Positions 1-8,673 are shown, counted from the stretch's first letter. The stretch: DNA of 64,000 bases from Lichenibacterium minor (GCF_004137685.1 NZ_QYBB01000017.1:1-64000); one strand, 5' to 3'. A program made the numbers and translations. Notes: generated from the sequence alone by a model not told the origin.

Positions 1-46
1 GCTCATAACCTGAAGGCCGCAGGTTCAAATCCTGCCCCCGCAACCA
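1..46 (+). tRNA. tRNA-fMet (CAT), 3' part only
   Basis: The window opens inside a tRNA. The anticodon CAT lies at 5-7, followed by the variable region, a T-arm with GGTTCAAAT at 22-30, the acceptor strand CCCCGCA and an encoded ACCA tail ending at 46. The sequence matches what I know of rhizobial initiator tRNA-fMet, whose acceptor end is CCCCGCAACCA. The 5' half lies outside the window, so the mispaired first base that would prove an initiator cannot be checked. Confidence 0.9.
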
Positions 47-60
47 ACCATCACCATCCC

Positions 61-92
61 GAAAGCCCCGAGGCCCACACCTCGGGGCTTTC
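61..92 (+). terminator. Hairpin terminator of the tRNA transcript
   Basis: A perfect 13-bp stem (61-73 with 80-92) closes a 6-nt loop 14 nt after the tRNA CCA end. No U-tract follows, which is common in very GC-rich alphaproteobacteria. Its place directly behind the tRNA makes termination or 3' end protection the likely role. Confidence 0.7.
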
Positions 93-423
93 GCGCGTCA
101 AGGCGACCACCCGTCATAGGCCTCCGCAAGACCATGGACGGCCTCGCCATCGCGGGGCGCGAACGGCTGGGCACCGCCCCGTTCTGCGACCCGGCTCCTG
201 TTCTGCAGCGCCGACGTTTCGGTCCCCGGGCCGAAGGCCTGCCATCCGAACATCTCCAACTCCAGCGGAATGAAGTCGAGCAAGCCGAGGCGGCCGACGA
301 AGCCGAGACGGGCATGGTGGGTCCGGCCATGCGCGCAGACCGCACAGCCGCCAAGTGCCGGGTGAACCGAGATCGGTGGCGTCCCAGGATGTGCACGCGG
401 CCTCGCGCGACACTCGCGTCCCC
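93..423 (-). other. Gene-free stretch, possibly a decayed small gene
   Basis: About 330 bases without a convincing gene. On the minus strand one frame ending in a stop at 98-100 is open back to about 424 and reads unlike noise: two cysteines three apart, then a stretch GRLGLLDFIPLELEMFGW. It has no ATG or GTG start; the only start is an internal TTG at 283. This could be a gene remnant or chance in GC-rich DNA. I recognise no family. Confidence 0.25.
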
Positions 424-1005
424 TCAGAAATCCGCCATGGCACGGCGCACCCGCGCCTTGAAGCGATCCCTATCGGCTGCCGTTGCCACATTCATGTGGT
501 AGAGCGCGTGGAAGTCGGCCCGTGCGCCGCCGGTCAACCAGCGCAGGTAGCGCGTGACGATCTTCTTCGACGGGTTCGCCATCCACCACACCATGTGGCA
601 CGGCCGGCCGTAGGTGACGACGCCCGCGATGCGCCTGACGTCGGTGAGCAGCCGGCGGACGCGCTTCGGGTCGGTGATGTCGAAGGCGACCCCTGGCATC
701 AGCAGGCGATCGAAGAAGCCCTTCAGCATGGCGGGCGGCCCGAAGGTCCAGGTGGGGAACTGGAACACCAGCGCTTTGGCGGCTCGGAGCCGCTCGACAT
801 AGGTTTCGAGGCCGCGCCGGTTCACCGCGGGGTCGTGATAGTGGCGCCGCCCGTCCTCGGTCAGCACGGGATCGAACTTCTCGGCGTAGAGGTCGAGAAG
901 GTCGACGTCGTGCCCCGCCTCGGCGAGGCCGGCGAGAGCTTCGGCGCGCAGGCCCGCGTGAAAGCTTTCCGGCAGCGGGTGGCAGTAGACGTAGAGGACG
1001 CGCAT
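424..1005 (-). CDS. Flavodoxin-fold NAD(P)H dehydrogenase (quinone) family protein
   Basis: A 193-residue cytoplasmic protein of the flavodoxin-like NAD(P)H dehydrogenase family, which binds FMN or FAD and passes hydride from NAD(P)H to quinones or other acceptors. The start reads MRVLYVYCHPLPESF, the usual first strand and phosphate loop. A FQFPTWTFGPPAMLKGFFDR segment around residues 76-95 matches the family's flavin-contacting W/PA-LKG-D pattern. The length is normal. Its start overlaps the stop of the upstream oxidase by one base (TGATG), and it is last in the operon running from 6148. The oxygenase in this operon has no ferredoxin reductase beside it, so this protein may supply the electrons; that is inference. 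Confidence 0.8.
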   Translation of the reverse strand: MRVLYVYCHPLPESFHAGLRAEALAGLAEAGHDVDLLDLYAEKFDPVLTEDGRRHYHDPAVNRRGLETYVERLRAAKALVFQFPTWTFGPPAMLKGFFDRLLMPGVAFDITDPKRVRRLLTDVRRIAGVVTYGRPCHMVWWMANPSKKIVTRYLRWLTGGARADFHALYHMNVATAADRDRFKARVRRAMADF

Positions 1006-2366
1006 CAGGTCGCAGCTGCGGCCGGCACGTAGGAGCGCATCTTGCCGGGGTTCAACAGTCCCCGAGGATCCACCTCGCGCTTGAAGCCGAGCTGGTCGGC
1101 CTCCGCCCGCTTGTGGCGGCTGCCGTCTTCCAGCGTGTAGACGTGCGGGTCGGCGATCATCACGCCTGCCGCTTCGTGGGCCGCCATGATAGTGGAGAGG
1201 CGTTCGGGCGTCGTGTAGCGGATGACGGGCAGCGCGCTCGCCGTGATGCGGCCGCCGAAGCGGATGAACTCGCAATGGCCGAGCAGCTCGTCCGGGAACA
1301 AGGCGCACATCTCGGCGACCTTCTCCAGCACGGCGTCGTGCGGGAACAGGCATTGGAGGTAGGTCACGCCGCGGTCGGCCTTCAGCATCTGCAGCGTGGT
1401 GTGGTTCCAGGTGTACTCGTAGAGCGGCGTCTGGCCCGGCGCGTCGGTGAGGGGCCGCTCCAGCGTGACCGCGCCGGCGTCGCCGAGCAGCGCGAGAAAG
1501 CTGTCGACCGAGTGTTTCGCCACAGTGGCGATCAGCACCGCCTTGCCCTCGGGGCAGTGCGGCCGCACCTCGGCGAAGTGCGAGGGCAGCGGCCAGGCGA
1601 TGGGGCTGAGCAGCTTCTTGGTGATGCCATCGGCGAGCGCCGCGCGGTGGCCGAACGCCATGGCCTCCGCGAAGCTGTCGAAGGCGACGATCAGGTCGAC
1701 CCAGGGCCAAGCGGGGGCGAGGGGGAACTCCAGCGCCGTGATGATGCCGGTGGTGCCGTAGGCGCGGTTGACCTTCTGGGCCGCATCGCCGCGCAACTCG
1801 ATCGCGCGCGGCTCGGGCTCGACGGTGATGACCCGCGCCGCCAGGATGTTGCCAGGCTCGCGCAGGCCGCCGTAGGTGATCGAGCCGATCCCGCCCGAGC
1901 CGCCGGCGACGAAGCCGCCCACCGTGGCGCGCCGCTTGGTCGAAGGGTGCATGCGCTGCTCGAGCCCGTGCGGGGCCAGCGCCGCGTCGAGCTCCGACAT
2001 GACGAGGCCGGGGCCGCAGCGCACGGAGCCGTCCCGCACCCATGCGATGTCCTTCAACCCCGCCATGTCGAGCAGCACGCCGCCGTGCAGCGGCACGGCC
2101 TGCCCGTAGTTGCCCGTGGCGGCGCCACGCGGGGTGATCGGCACCCCGAGCCGCGCGCAGGCAGCCGCCACCCGAACTACCTCGCCCTCGTCACGCGGCG
2201 ACACCAGAATATCGGCGCTCTTGCCGCGGAGCTGCGCGTCGAGGATGGGGCTGTACCAGAAGAAGTCGCGCGAGCGCTTGCGCACCGTCGAGGGTTCGGT
2301 CGTGACCGGTACGCCGTCGATGGCGGCGAGCAGCGCGCCGATCTGGGGGTGAGGCAGGGCGCTCAT
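1005..2366 (-). CDS. FAD-linked oxidase (GlcD/D-lactate dehydrogenase type)
   Basis: A 453-residue protein with an N-terminal PCMH-type FAD-binding domain (about residues 45-220). Signs are VSPRDEGEVVRVAAACARLG, PRGAATGNYGQ and the glycine-rich GGFVAGGSGGIGSITYGGLR. The C-terminal part ends in the family's closing LLNPGKM. Enzymes of this family oxidise 2-hydroxy acids or alcohols and are cytoplasmic or membrane-associated. No signal peptide is seen. It overlaps the Rieske gene upstream by 4 bp (ATGA) and the flavodoxin gene downstream by 1 bp, so the three should be made together. The substrate is unknown; it may oxidise an alcohol made by the oxygenase. Confidence 0.85.
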   Translation of the reverse strand: MSALPHPQIGALLAAIDGVPVTTEPSTVRKRSRDFFWYSPILDAQLRGKSADILVSPRDEGEVVRVAAACARLGVPITPRGAATGNYGQAVPLHGGVLLDMAGLKDIAWVRDGSVRCGPGLVMSELDAALAPHGLEQRMHPSTKRRATVGGFVAGGSGGIGSITYGGLREPGNILAARVITVEPEPRAIELRGDAAQKVNRAYGTTGIITALEFPLAPAWPWVDLIVAFDSFAEAMAFGHRAALADGITKKLLSPIAWPLPSHFAEVRPHCPEGKAVLIATVAKHSVDSFLALLGDAGAVTLERPLTDAPGQTPLYEYTWNHTTLQMLKADRGVTYLQCLFPHDAVLEKVAEMCALFPDELLGHCEFIRFGGRITASALPVIRYTTPERLSTIMAAHEAAGVMIADPHVYTLEDGSRHKRAEADQLGFKREVDPRGLLNPGKMRSYVPAAAAT

Positions 2367-3445
2367 CGGGCGGTTTCCTGGGTCAGCAGAGCTTCATGGG
2401 GGACGAGGGTCGGCACAAAGACGGCAGGGACGGCTTCGGACACTTCCTCCTCGCCGTGCTCTCGGAGGAGCGCCAGGATACGCCGCCGCATGATCATGCC
2501 TGGCCGGTCCGACGGCATGTGGGACTCGACCTTGCGGCCCATGTCCATCGTGGCGTCGGGGTCGGTGGATTCGAGGATGTCGCGGTCCTCGTCGGTGATC
2601 ACCTTGTCCCAGGCGATCAGCTCGGCGGTGGAGCAATCCGCTTCCGTGTCGTTGCGGTACAGGATCTGAACGAGCTTGATGCGGCCGTCGCCGATCGGCG
2701 TCGCCGAGTTGAAGATGATGTGGCGCAGGCCGCCCGGGTATTCGATGTCGAGCCGGCGGCAGAAGGGCATGTACCAAGCATTGCGCATGTGGCGGCGCGT
2801 GGTCGGCGCGTCCGTGCCGGAGATGCGATGCGCCATCGGCGGGTTGGCGATGGTCACCACCGTCTCGGCCGTGAAGCCGAACTCGGTCTCGACGAGCTCG
2901 TACTTCTCCGGAACCGGCTGGTCCGCGAGACCGAAGGTCGCCCGGTGCACGAAGGCGAAATGGGCGTTGTCGAAGGAGTTCTCCATCAGCCGGATCGCCG
3001 AGGTCGACCAGTCCTCGTGGAATTGCATGATGCGGCGGTAGGCGGGGTCTGCCTCCTCTGGGATGTCGGGGATGTCGCCGAGCGGCTCGCCGAGGCACAC
3101 CCAGGCGTAGCCGTAGCGCGCCTTGCAGTGGTAGGCGCGCACGCCCAGGCGCGGCACCACCTGATCGGGCGAGAACTGCGGGATGTCGACGAGCCGCCCC
3201 GTGCGGTCGTAGGTCCAGCCGTGGTAGCCACAGGTGATCAGCCCCTCGTGGCACCAGCCCTTGGACAGCTTGGCGGTGCGGTGGCAGCACCGGTCCATCA
3301 GGGCCGCGGGCTCACCCTCGGCGTCGAGGAAGAGCACGAGCTTCTCGCCCATCAGCGTGAAGGGCTTCGGGCCGTCATGCAGCGCGTCGAGCTTCTCGGT
3401 GGCGTACCAGAAGCGGCGCAGGACGGGCTGTCGCGTGGTCAGCAT
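2363..3445 (-). CDS. Rieske non-heme iron oxygenase, catalytic subunit
   Basis: A 360-residue oxygenase. The [2Fe-2S] Rieske site is C53-x-H55 and C72-x2-H75, and the mononuclear iron site is D159-x2-H162-x4-H167 within a DNAHFAFVH motif. Such enzymes insert oxygen or demethylate using electrons from a reductase. The single-subunit size fits the vanillate demethylase/pheophorbide oxygenase type rather than two-component ring dioxygenases. I chose the ATG at 3445, which puts the Rieske domain at the usual distance; an open frame runs far upstream but crosses the permease gene. It lies 77 bp after the ABC permease and overlaps the oxidase by 4 bp, linking uptake with oxidation. The substrate is unknown. 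Confidence 0.88.
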   Translation of the reverse strand: MLTTRQPVLRRFWYATEKLDALHDGPKPFTLMGEKLVLFLDAEGEPAALMDRCCHRTAKLSKGWCHEGLITCGYHGWTYDRTGRLVDIPQFSPDQVVPRLGVRAYHCKARYGYAWVCLGEPLGDIPDIPEEADPAYRRIMQFHEDWSTSAIRLMENSFDNAHFAFVHRATFGLADQPVPEKYELVETEFGFTAETVVTIANPPMAHRISGTDAPTTRRHMRNAWYMPFCRRLDIEYPGGLRHIIFNSATPIGDGRIKLVQILYRNDTEADCSTAELIAWDKVITDEDRDILESTDPDATMDMGRKVESHMPSDRPGMIMRRRILALLREHGEEEVSEAVPAVFVPTLVPHEALLTQETAR

Positions 3446-3522
3446 GGGTGATCCCTTCAGGGATTGCGAATCTGTCGAGCACCGTCGCGCGATCGGGCGA
3501 GATCGCCTGATAGCGATCTGCA

Positions 3523-4323
3523 TCATCGCTCGGGGCGGCGCTCGCTCTCGTGCCAGTCGCCGAGGGCGAGCCGCGTCAGCCCGGCCATGATGAGGAACAG
3601 CGCGACGCCCGCCGCCGTGATGAGGAACAGCGCCGCGAACATGCGGGGGATGTCGAGCTGGAAGCCGGACTGCAGGATCTCGTAGGCGAGGCCCGAGCCC
3701 GTGCCCCCCGTGCCGGCCACGAACTCCGCCACCACGGCCCCGATCAGCGCGAGGCCTGAGGAGATGCGAAGCCCGGCGAAGAACAGCGGCAGCGCGCTCG
3801 GGATGCGCAGGCGCACCAGCGTCTGCAGCGGCCCGGCCTTGTGCAGCGCGAACAGGTTCGCGAGGCCGGGGTCGACCGTCCGCAGGCCCAGTGTCGTGTT
3901 GGAGATGACGGGGAACAGCGCCACCAGCGCCGCGCACGCGACGAGGGCCAGCCGCGTGTCCTTGACCAGGATGATGATCAGGGGCGCGATGGCGACCACC
4001 GGCGTCACCTGCAGCATCACCGCATAGGGGAACAGGCTCCGCTCGACGGCACGGCTCTGCACGAAGACGAAGGCCACCAGCGTGCCCACCACGGCCGCGA
4101 GTCCGAAGGCCATCACGGTGACCTCCAGCGTGGACAGCAGCGCGCGGAGCAGCGTCGGCGCGTCCGTCGCGAAGACGCGCGCCACCGCGCTCGGCGCGGG
4201 CAGCAGGAACTCGGGTATCCCGAACAGGCGGCAGGTGCCCTCCCACAGGCCGAGGAGGACGAGGCCGGTGAGCACGGGCGGCCCGACCTCGCGGAAGCGC
4301 GCGGACTGGACGAGCGGGGTCAC
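3523..4323 (-). CDS. ABC transporter permease (SsuC/TauC/ThiX type)
   Basis: A 266-residue inner-membrane protein with about six hydrophobic segments and a BPD_transp_1 core. The EAA-type loop near residues 175-195 (LHKAGPLQTLVRLRIPSALP) contacts the ATPase. It starts with GTG at 4323, overlapping the ATPase stop by 4 bp (GTGA). The family serves sulfonates, taurine, pyrimidines and thiamine precursors. Together with the neighbouring ATPase and NMT1-like binding protein it forms a complete importer. Confidence 0.88.
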   Translation of the reverse strand: MTPLVQSARFREVGPPVLTGLVLLGLWEGTCRLFGIPEFLLPAPSAVARVFATDAPTLLRALLSTLEVTVMAFGLAAVVGTLVAFVFVQSRAVERSLFPYAVMLQVTPVVAIAPLIIILVKDTRLALVACAALVALFPVISNTTLGLRTVDPGLANLFALHKAGPLQTLVRLRIPSALPLFFAGLRISSGLALIGAVVAEFVAGTGGTGSGLAYEILQSGFQLDIPRMFAALFLITAAGVALFLIMAGLTRLALGDWHESERRPER

Positions 4324-5165
4324 GCGGCAGCTCCCTGCCCGCTCGCCAGCGACGCCTCCATCAGGGCCACCGACAGCGCGCGGCACTGGTCGGCGAACCC
4401 GGCGCTCGTCCGGAACGCATCCCCGCGCGGGAAGGGCTCGGGCACATCGATCTCGCGAAACACCCGGCCGGGGTTGGCGGCCATCACCACGATGCGGGTC
4501 GACAGGAACACCGCCTCGTAGATCGAGTGTGTGACGAAGACGGCCGCGAAACGCCGCCGCCACCACAGCGCGGCGAGATCGGCGTCGAGCCGGTTGCGGG
4601 TGAACTCGTCGAGCGCGCCGAAGGGCTCGTCCATCAGCAGCAGGTTCGGCTCGGTCACCAGCGCGCGGGCGATCGAGGCGCGCATGCGCATGCCACCCGA
4701 AAGCTGGCGGGGGTAGTGGCGCGCGCGGTCGGCAAGGCCCACGAGGGCGAGCGCTTCGGCGACGCGCGCGTCGGCCTGCGGCGTCGGCACGCCCGCGAGG
4801 TCGAGCGGCAGGCGCACGTTGGCGGCGATGCGCGCCCAGGGCATCAGAGTCGCGTCCTGGAACACCAGGGACAAGCGGCGGCCCTCGCGCCCGACGGCGT
4901 CGAAGCCCCCGCGCCACCACAGCACGCGCCCATCGGTCGGCTGCTGGAGGTTCGCCATCAGCGACAACAGCGTGCTCTTGCCGCAACCCGAGGGGCCGAT
5001 GAGGGACACGAACTCGCCTTCGCCGACAGCGAGGCTGAGCGGCGCGAGGCCCCGCGCGCCGTTGGCGAAGACCTTGTCGGCCGACAGGATCTCGACCGCC
5101 GGCGCGCCGGGAGGAGCATCGCCGGGCCGGTCGGCCGGCCCGGCGTGGGCGGCGCGCACCGGCAT
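4320..5165 (-). CDS. ABC transporter ATP-binding protein (SsuB/TauB type)
   Basis: A 281-residue ATPase. Walker A GPSGCGKST is at about 57-65, the Q-loop glutamine at 103, signature LSGGM at 155-159, Walker B LLMDE at 176-180 and the switch histidine at 213. All catalytic residues are present. A C-terminal tail of some 50 residues follows the core. The ATG at 5165 lies 2 nt after the binding-protein stop, and the 3' end overlaps the permease start. It energises import of the operon's substrate. Confidence 0.9.
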   Translation of the reverse strand: MPVRAAHAGPADRPGDAPPGAPAVEILSADKVFANGARGLAPLSLAVGEGEFVSLIGPSGCGKSTLLSLMANLQQPTDGRVLWWRGGFDAVGREGRRLSLVFQDATLMPWARIAANVRLPLDLAGVPTPQADARVAEALALVGLADRARHYPRQLSGGMRMRASIARALVTEPNLLLMDEPFGALDEFTRNRLDADLAALWWRRRFAAVFVTHSIYEAVFLSTRIVVMAANPGRVFREIDVPEPFPRGDAFRTSAGFADQCRALSVALMEASLASGQGAAA

Positions 5166-5167
5166 CC

Positions 5168-6148
5168 TCAGTTCAGCCTGGCGTCGAGGTCGCCCACGAA
5201 CTCGGTCGTGAAGGCCTTGTGCCAGTCGACCTCGGGCTTGAGGAGCCCGGCCCCGACCATGTAGTCGTCCGTGGCCTTCCACCGCGCCTCGGTCATCGCG
5301 CCGATCGGCACCCCGTTCTTCCCGTCGAGGGCGTGAAGCTCGCGCAGCTTGGCGATGCCGAAGGCGATCTGCGCGTCGCCCATCTTGGGGTTGGCGGCCT
5401 TGATGAGGGCGTTGCCGGGCGCAGGATCCTTCATGTAATCGCGCCAGCCCTGCATCGAGGCTTTGATGAAGGCCCGCACCACCTGCGGCCGCTCCTCCAG
5501 GGTTTTGCGCGTCACGACGATGGTCGAGCCGTAGGGCGGGTAGCCGTCCGCCGCCATGAGGTAGAAGTTCGCCGGCACGCCCTTCTCCTGCGCCTGGAAG
5601 GGTTCGGAGGACGGGTAGGCCTGCTGGGCCGCGTTCGGGTCGGCGAAGAAGGGCTGGAGGTTGAACGTGTACGCCTTGGTCTGCGCGTCCGTGTAACCGT
5701 ACTTCGCCTTGAGCCAGGGCCAGAAGGTCGTGTGGCTCGACGAGGCGATGAGGACCGTCTTGTCCTTCAGATCGCCGAGACCCTTCACGTCCGCGTGGGT
5801 CATCAGGCCCTGGAGATCGTACTGGAAGGTCGTCGCCACCGTGACGGCGGGAAGACCCTTTTCGACCGCGTTCAGCACCTGGAAGTCGTAGCCCATGACG
5901 GCATCGACCTGGCCGGCCAGCAGGAGCTGCATGGCATTGACCTGCGGGCCGCCCTGGCGGATGTCGGCGTCGATGCCGGCCTTGCCGTAGAGGCCCTCGG
6001 CCTGGGCTTCGTAGAAGCCGCCGTGCTCGGCCTGGGCGAACCAGCTCGTGAGATACGAGAACTTCTCCGCCGCCCCGGCCGGCGCGGCGAGGAGCGGGGC
6101 CGCGAGGGCTGCGGCGAGGGCGGAGCGGAGAAGCGTCGCGGCGGACAT
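5168..6148 (-). CDS. ABC transporter substrate-binding protein, NMT1/THI5-like
   Basis: A 326-residue periplasmic protein. A signal peptide covers about residues 1-26, with a hydrophobic alanine/leucine core and an AGAA cleavage region. The mature part begins with the family's YLTSWFAQAEHGGFYEAQ pattern and carries G(I)DADIRQGGPQVNAMQLLLAGQVDAVMGYDF. Relatives bind hydroxymethylpyrimidine, pyrimidines, sulfonates or taurine. It is the first gene of the leftward operon, so its promoter lies in 6149-6311, shared with the divergent LysR gene. No TPP riboswitch motif is visible upstream, which argues against a thiamine-precursor system. Confidence 0.85.
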   Translation of the reverse strand: MSAATLLRSALAAALAAPLLAAPAGAAEKFSYLTSWFAQAEHGGFYEAQAEGLYGKAGIDADIRQGGPQVNAMQLLLAGQVDAVMGYDFQVLNAVEKGLPAVTVATTFQYDLQGLMTHADVKGLGDLKDKTVLIASSSHTTFWPWLKAKYGYTDAQTKAYTFNLQPFFADPNAAQQAYPSSEPFQAQEKGVPANFYLMAADGYPPYGSTIVVTRKTLEERPQVVRAFIKASMQGWRDYMKDPAPGNALIKAANPKMGDAQIAFGIAKLRELHALDGKNGVPIGAMTEARWKATDDYMVGAGLLKPEVDWHKAFTTEFVGDLDARLN

Positions 6149-6232
6149 GGGACCTCGCGTCTGCGTCGGTGCGGGACGCCGCGAGACTTCCACGATGGCA
6201 CGTTGCGTGCGAGCATCGTTTGACGCGCGTCC

Positions 6233-6251
6233 CGTCCGCAAAAAGCGGACG
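6233..6251. promoter_or_regulatory. Inverted repeat in the LysR/ABC divergent intergenic region
   Basis: A perfect 7-bp inverted repeat, CGTCCGC and GCGGACG, separated by AAAAA. It is centred near 6242, about 70 bp before the LysR start and 95 bp before the binding-protein start. LysR-type regulators often bind imperfect palindromes in such shared promoter regions, so this is a plausible operator. It does not show the strict T-N11-A core. Assignment is by position and symmetry only. Confidence 0.5.
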
Positions 6252-6311
6252 CTGGCGAACATCTGACCACCTGCTCGCGGGACCGGCAGTTCCCGCAGCC
6301 CGGAACCCTCC

Positions 6312-7214
6312 ATGCTGCACGGACGCATGCTCCGCTATCTCGACGAGGTCGCCCGCGCAGGCTCGATCCGCAAGGCGGCCGACCGGCTGAACGTCGCGGC
6401 ATCGGCCATCAACCGGCAGATCCTGTCGCTGGAGGCGGAGCTCGACACCCCCCTGTTCGAGCGCATGCCCGGGGGGTTGCGCCTCACCGCCTCGGGCGAG
6501 GTCCTGGTCGCCCACGTGCGCGAAACCCTGCGCGAACACGGGCGGGCGCTCGGCCGCATGGCGGCGCTGAAGGGCCTGCAGCAGGGTGAGGTGGTGATCG
6601 CCACCATGGGCGGCCTCGCCGCGACGCAGCTCGGTCCCGCCCTCGGCACCTTCCGCGCCGCCCATCCCCGGGTCAGGCTGGCGGTGCGGGTGCTCAACAA
6701 GGACGGCATCGTAGGGGCGTTGCTGGCCGGCGAGGCCGATCTCGGCCTCGCCTTCAACCTGCCGTCACACCCCCGCCTGTTCCGCGCCGCCTCCTTCGAG
6801 CACGCCATCGGGGCCGTGATGGCCCCCGACCATCCGCTCGCATCCCGCCTCAGCCTGCGCTTCACGGATTGCCTGGCTCACCCGCTGCTGCTCGCCGAGC
6901 GCGGCATGTCGCTGCGCGAAGCCACCGACCAATTAGTGCCGCCCAACGTCGACCTCAGCCCCGCGCTGGAAACGAACTCGCTGGAGCTGATGCGGCGCAT
7001 GGCGCGGGCGAGCCCCTGCGTGACCTTCATGTGCGCCTTCGAGGTCGAGGAGGACTTGCGCGCCGGCCGCCTCGCCTTCGTGCCGATCCAGGGCAGCCCG
7101 GCGCGCCAGTCGGTGTCGCTGGTGCACCGCGCCGCCGGGCCGCTTGACCCCGTGGTCAGCGCGGTGGCGGCCTATCTCGGCACGGCGCTCGCCCCGCGCC
7201 CCGACGAGTCCTGA
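6312..7214 (+). CDS. LysR family transcriptional regulator
   Basis: A 300-residue regulator. The N-terminal winged helix-turn-helix covers about residues 1-60, including GSIRKAADRLNVAASAINRQI and LE-ELDTPLFER. The LysR substrate-binding domain follows from about 90 to 290. It is transcribed away from the transporter-Rieske operon and most probably controls it, and perhaps the amidohydrolase downstream. The inducer is unknown. The ATG at 6312 gives a normal N-terminus (MLHGRMLRYLDEVARAGS). Confidence 0.9.
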   Translation: MLHGRMLRYLDEVARAGSIRKAADRLNVAASAINRQILSLEAELDTPLFERMPGGLRLTASGEVLVAHVRETLREHGRALGRMAALKGLQQGEVVIATMGGLAATQLGPALGTFRAAHPRVRLAVRVLNKDGIVGALLAGEADLGLAFNLPSHPRLFRAASFEHAIGAVMAPDHPLASRLSLRFTDCLAHPLLLAERGMSLREATDQLVPPNVDLSPALETNSLELMRRMARASPCVTFMCAFEVEEDLRAGRLAFVPIQGSPARQSVSLVHRAAGPLDPVVSAVAAYLGTALAPRPDES

Positions 7215-7347
7215 CCGCCCGTCGCCCATGCTGCCGCTATGTCCCGTTGCCTCCGAGGCGACGGCGCGCACGCTTTTCCGCGCTCGACGGCGGCACACCG
7301 CCGTGGCTGGCTCGCCCCTCGACCCGCCCCGCCCGGAGTACGACGCC

Positions 7348-8673
7348 TTGATCCCCACACCGGACCTCGCCGCCCTCGACGGCACGGCGACGCTGAGAAG
7401 CGCCCGCGTGCCGTCTCCCTTCCTCGATCGGGTGCCGGACGGCGCCGCTGTCGACCGCGACGGCGCCGCGCTGGTCGATGTCGTCCTCGTGGGCGGGCGC
7501 ATCGCCGCGGTTCGGGCCGCGGCGGGGGACGCCCCGGCACCGGGCGAAGTGGATCTCCGCGGCCGCCACCTTTGGCCGACCCTCGTCGACGTGCACACCC
7601 ATCTCGACAAGGGCCACATCGTCGATCGCGCCCCGAACGGGCCTGGCGACTTCCGCGGCGCCATCGACGCGACCAGGGCCGACCGCGAAGCCAACTGGCG
7701 CCGGCCCGACCTCGACCGCCGCATGGGCTTCGGCCTGCGCTGCGCCGAGGCCCACGGGGTGGCGGCAATCCGCACCCACCTCGACTCCTACGAGGGCCAG
7801 GCGCCCGACAGCTGGGCCGCCTTCCGAGCGCTGCGTGACGCTTATGCGGGGCGGGTCGCGCTCCAGGCCGTGGCGCTGGTGGCGCTCGACGTGTACCGCA
7901 CGCCCTTCGGCGCGGACCTCGCCGACCTCGTGGCGGCGAGCGGCGGGTTGATGGGTGGCGTGACCCGCGCCACCGCGGGCCTGCACGAGGAGGAGCTTTC
8001 CGACCTCACCGACCTGCTCGACCGCCTGTTCCGGCTCGCGCGGGAGCGGGGCCTCGACGTCGACCTCCACGTCGACGAGTCGGGCGACCCGACGGCCGCG
8101 GCTCTGCCGGCGGTGGCTCGGGCCGCGATCCGCCACGGCTACGAGGGCCGTGTCACCTGCGGCCACTGCTGCTCGCTGGCGCTCCAGGACGAGCCCACGT
8201 TCCGCGAGCAGGCCGCTCTGCTGCGCGATGCCGGCATCGCGGTGGTGAGCCTGCCGACGGTGAACATGTACCTGCAGGACCGCGCGCCCGGCCGGACCCC
8301 GCGCTGGCGCGGCGTGGCGCCGTTGGAGGAGTTGCGAGCCGCGGGCGTGCGCGTCGCGGTGGCGGGCGACAACTGCCGCGACCCGTTCCATGCCTACGGC
8401 GACGGCGACATGCTGGACACGTGGCGGCAGGCCGTGCGGATCGCCCACCTCGACCACCCGTTCGGCGAGGCTGCGGCCCTTTGCGGGCCGGCGCCGGCCG
8501 CCATCATGGGGCTCCCGCATGCGGGGCGGATCGCCGTCGGCGGTTCGGCCGACCTCATCGTCCTGGAAGCCTGGTCGATGGATCAGGTGATGGCGCGGCC
8601 GCAAGGCGACCGCACGGTGATCCGCGGCGGCCGGAGGATCGATGCGAAGGCGCCGAGCTACGCGGAGCTTTGA
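7348..8673 (+). CDS. Cytosine-deaminase-like amidohydrolase
   Basis: A metal-dependent amidohydrolase of the CodA type (441 residues from TTG 7348). Metal and catalytic residues are visible: an HTHLDKGH motif after the first strand, HLDSYEG, HVDESGD, GHCCSL and the late aspartate in GDNCRDPF. Such enzymes deaminate or hydrolyse cyclic amidines, for example cytosine or isocytosine. I chose TTG 7348 because a GGAG lies 10 nt upstream and longer versions (ATG 7228) add a non-conserved arginine-rich tail. It lies downstream of the LysR gene in the same direction and converges with the creatininase gene, their 3' ends overlapping by 16 bp. Confidence 0.78.
   Translation: MIPTPDLAALDGTATLRSARVPSPFLDRVPDGAAVDRDGAALVDVVLVGGRIAAVRAAAGDAPAPGEVDLRGRHLWPTLVDVHTHLDKGHIVDRAPNGPGDFRGAIDATRADREANWRRPDLDRRMGFGLRCAEAHGVAAIRTHLDSYEGQAPDSWAAFRALRDAYAGRVALQAVALVALDVYRTPFGADLADLVAASGGLMGGVTRATAGLHEEELSDLTDLLDRLFRLARERGLDVDLHVDESGDPTAAALPAVARAAIRHGYEGRVTCGHCCSLALQDEPTFREQAALLRDAGIAVVSLPTVNMYLQDRAPGRTPRWRGVAPLEELRAAGVRVAVAGDNCRDPFHAYGDGDMLDTWRQAVRIAHLDHPFGEAAALCGPAPAAIMGLPHAGRIAVGGSADLIVLEAWSMDQVMARPQGDRTVIRGGRRIDAKAPSYAEL

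Noticed and set aside
1113..2669. A 518-codon plus-strand frame
   Set aside because: It spans the opposite strand of the FAD oxidase and Rieske genes, which have complete domains; its sequence has no recognisable motif.
6149..6311. TPP riboswitch before the NMT1-like binding protein
   Set aside because: The conserved CTGAGA and the second pyrophosphate-binding element are not present in either direction.
7144..7347. Longer N-terminus of the amidohydrolase, starting inside the LysR gene
   Set aside because: The extra residues are arginine-rich and unlike the family; they overlap the LysR coding end and lack a good ribosome binding site.
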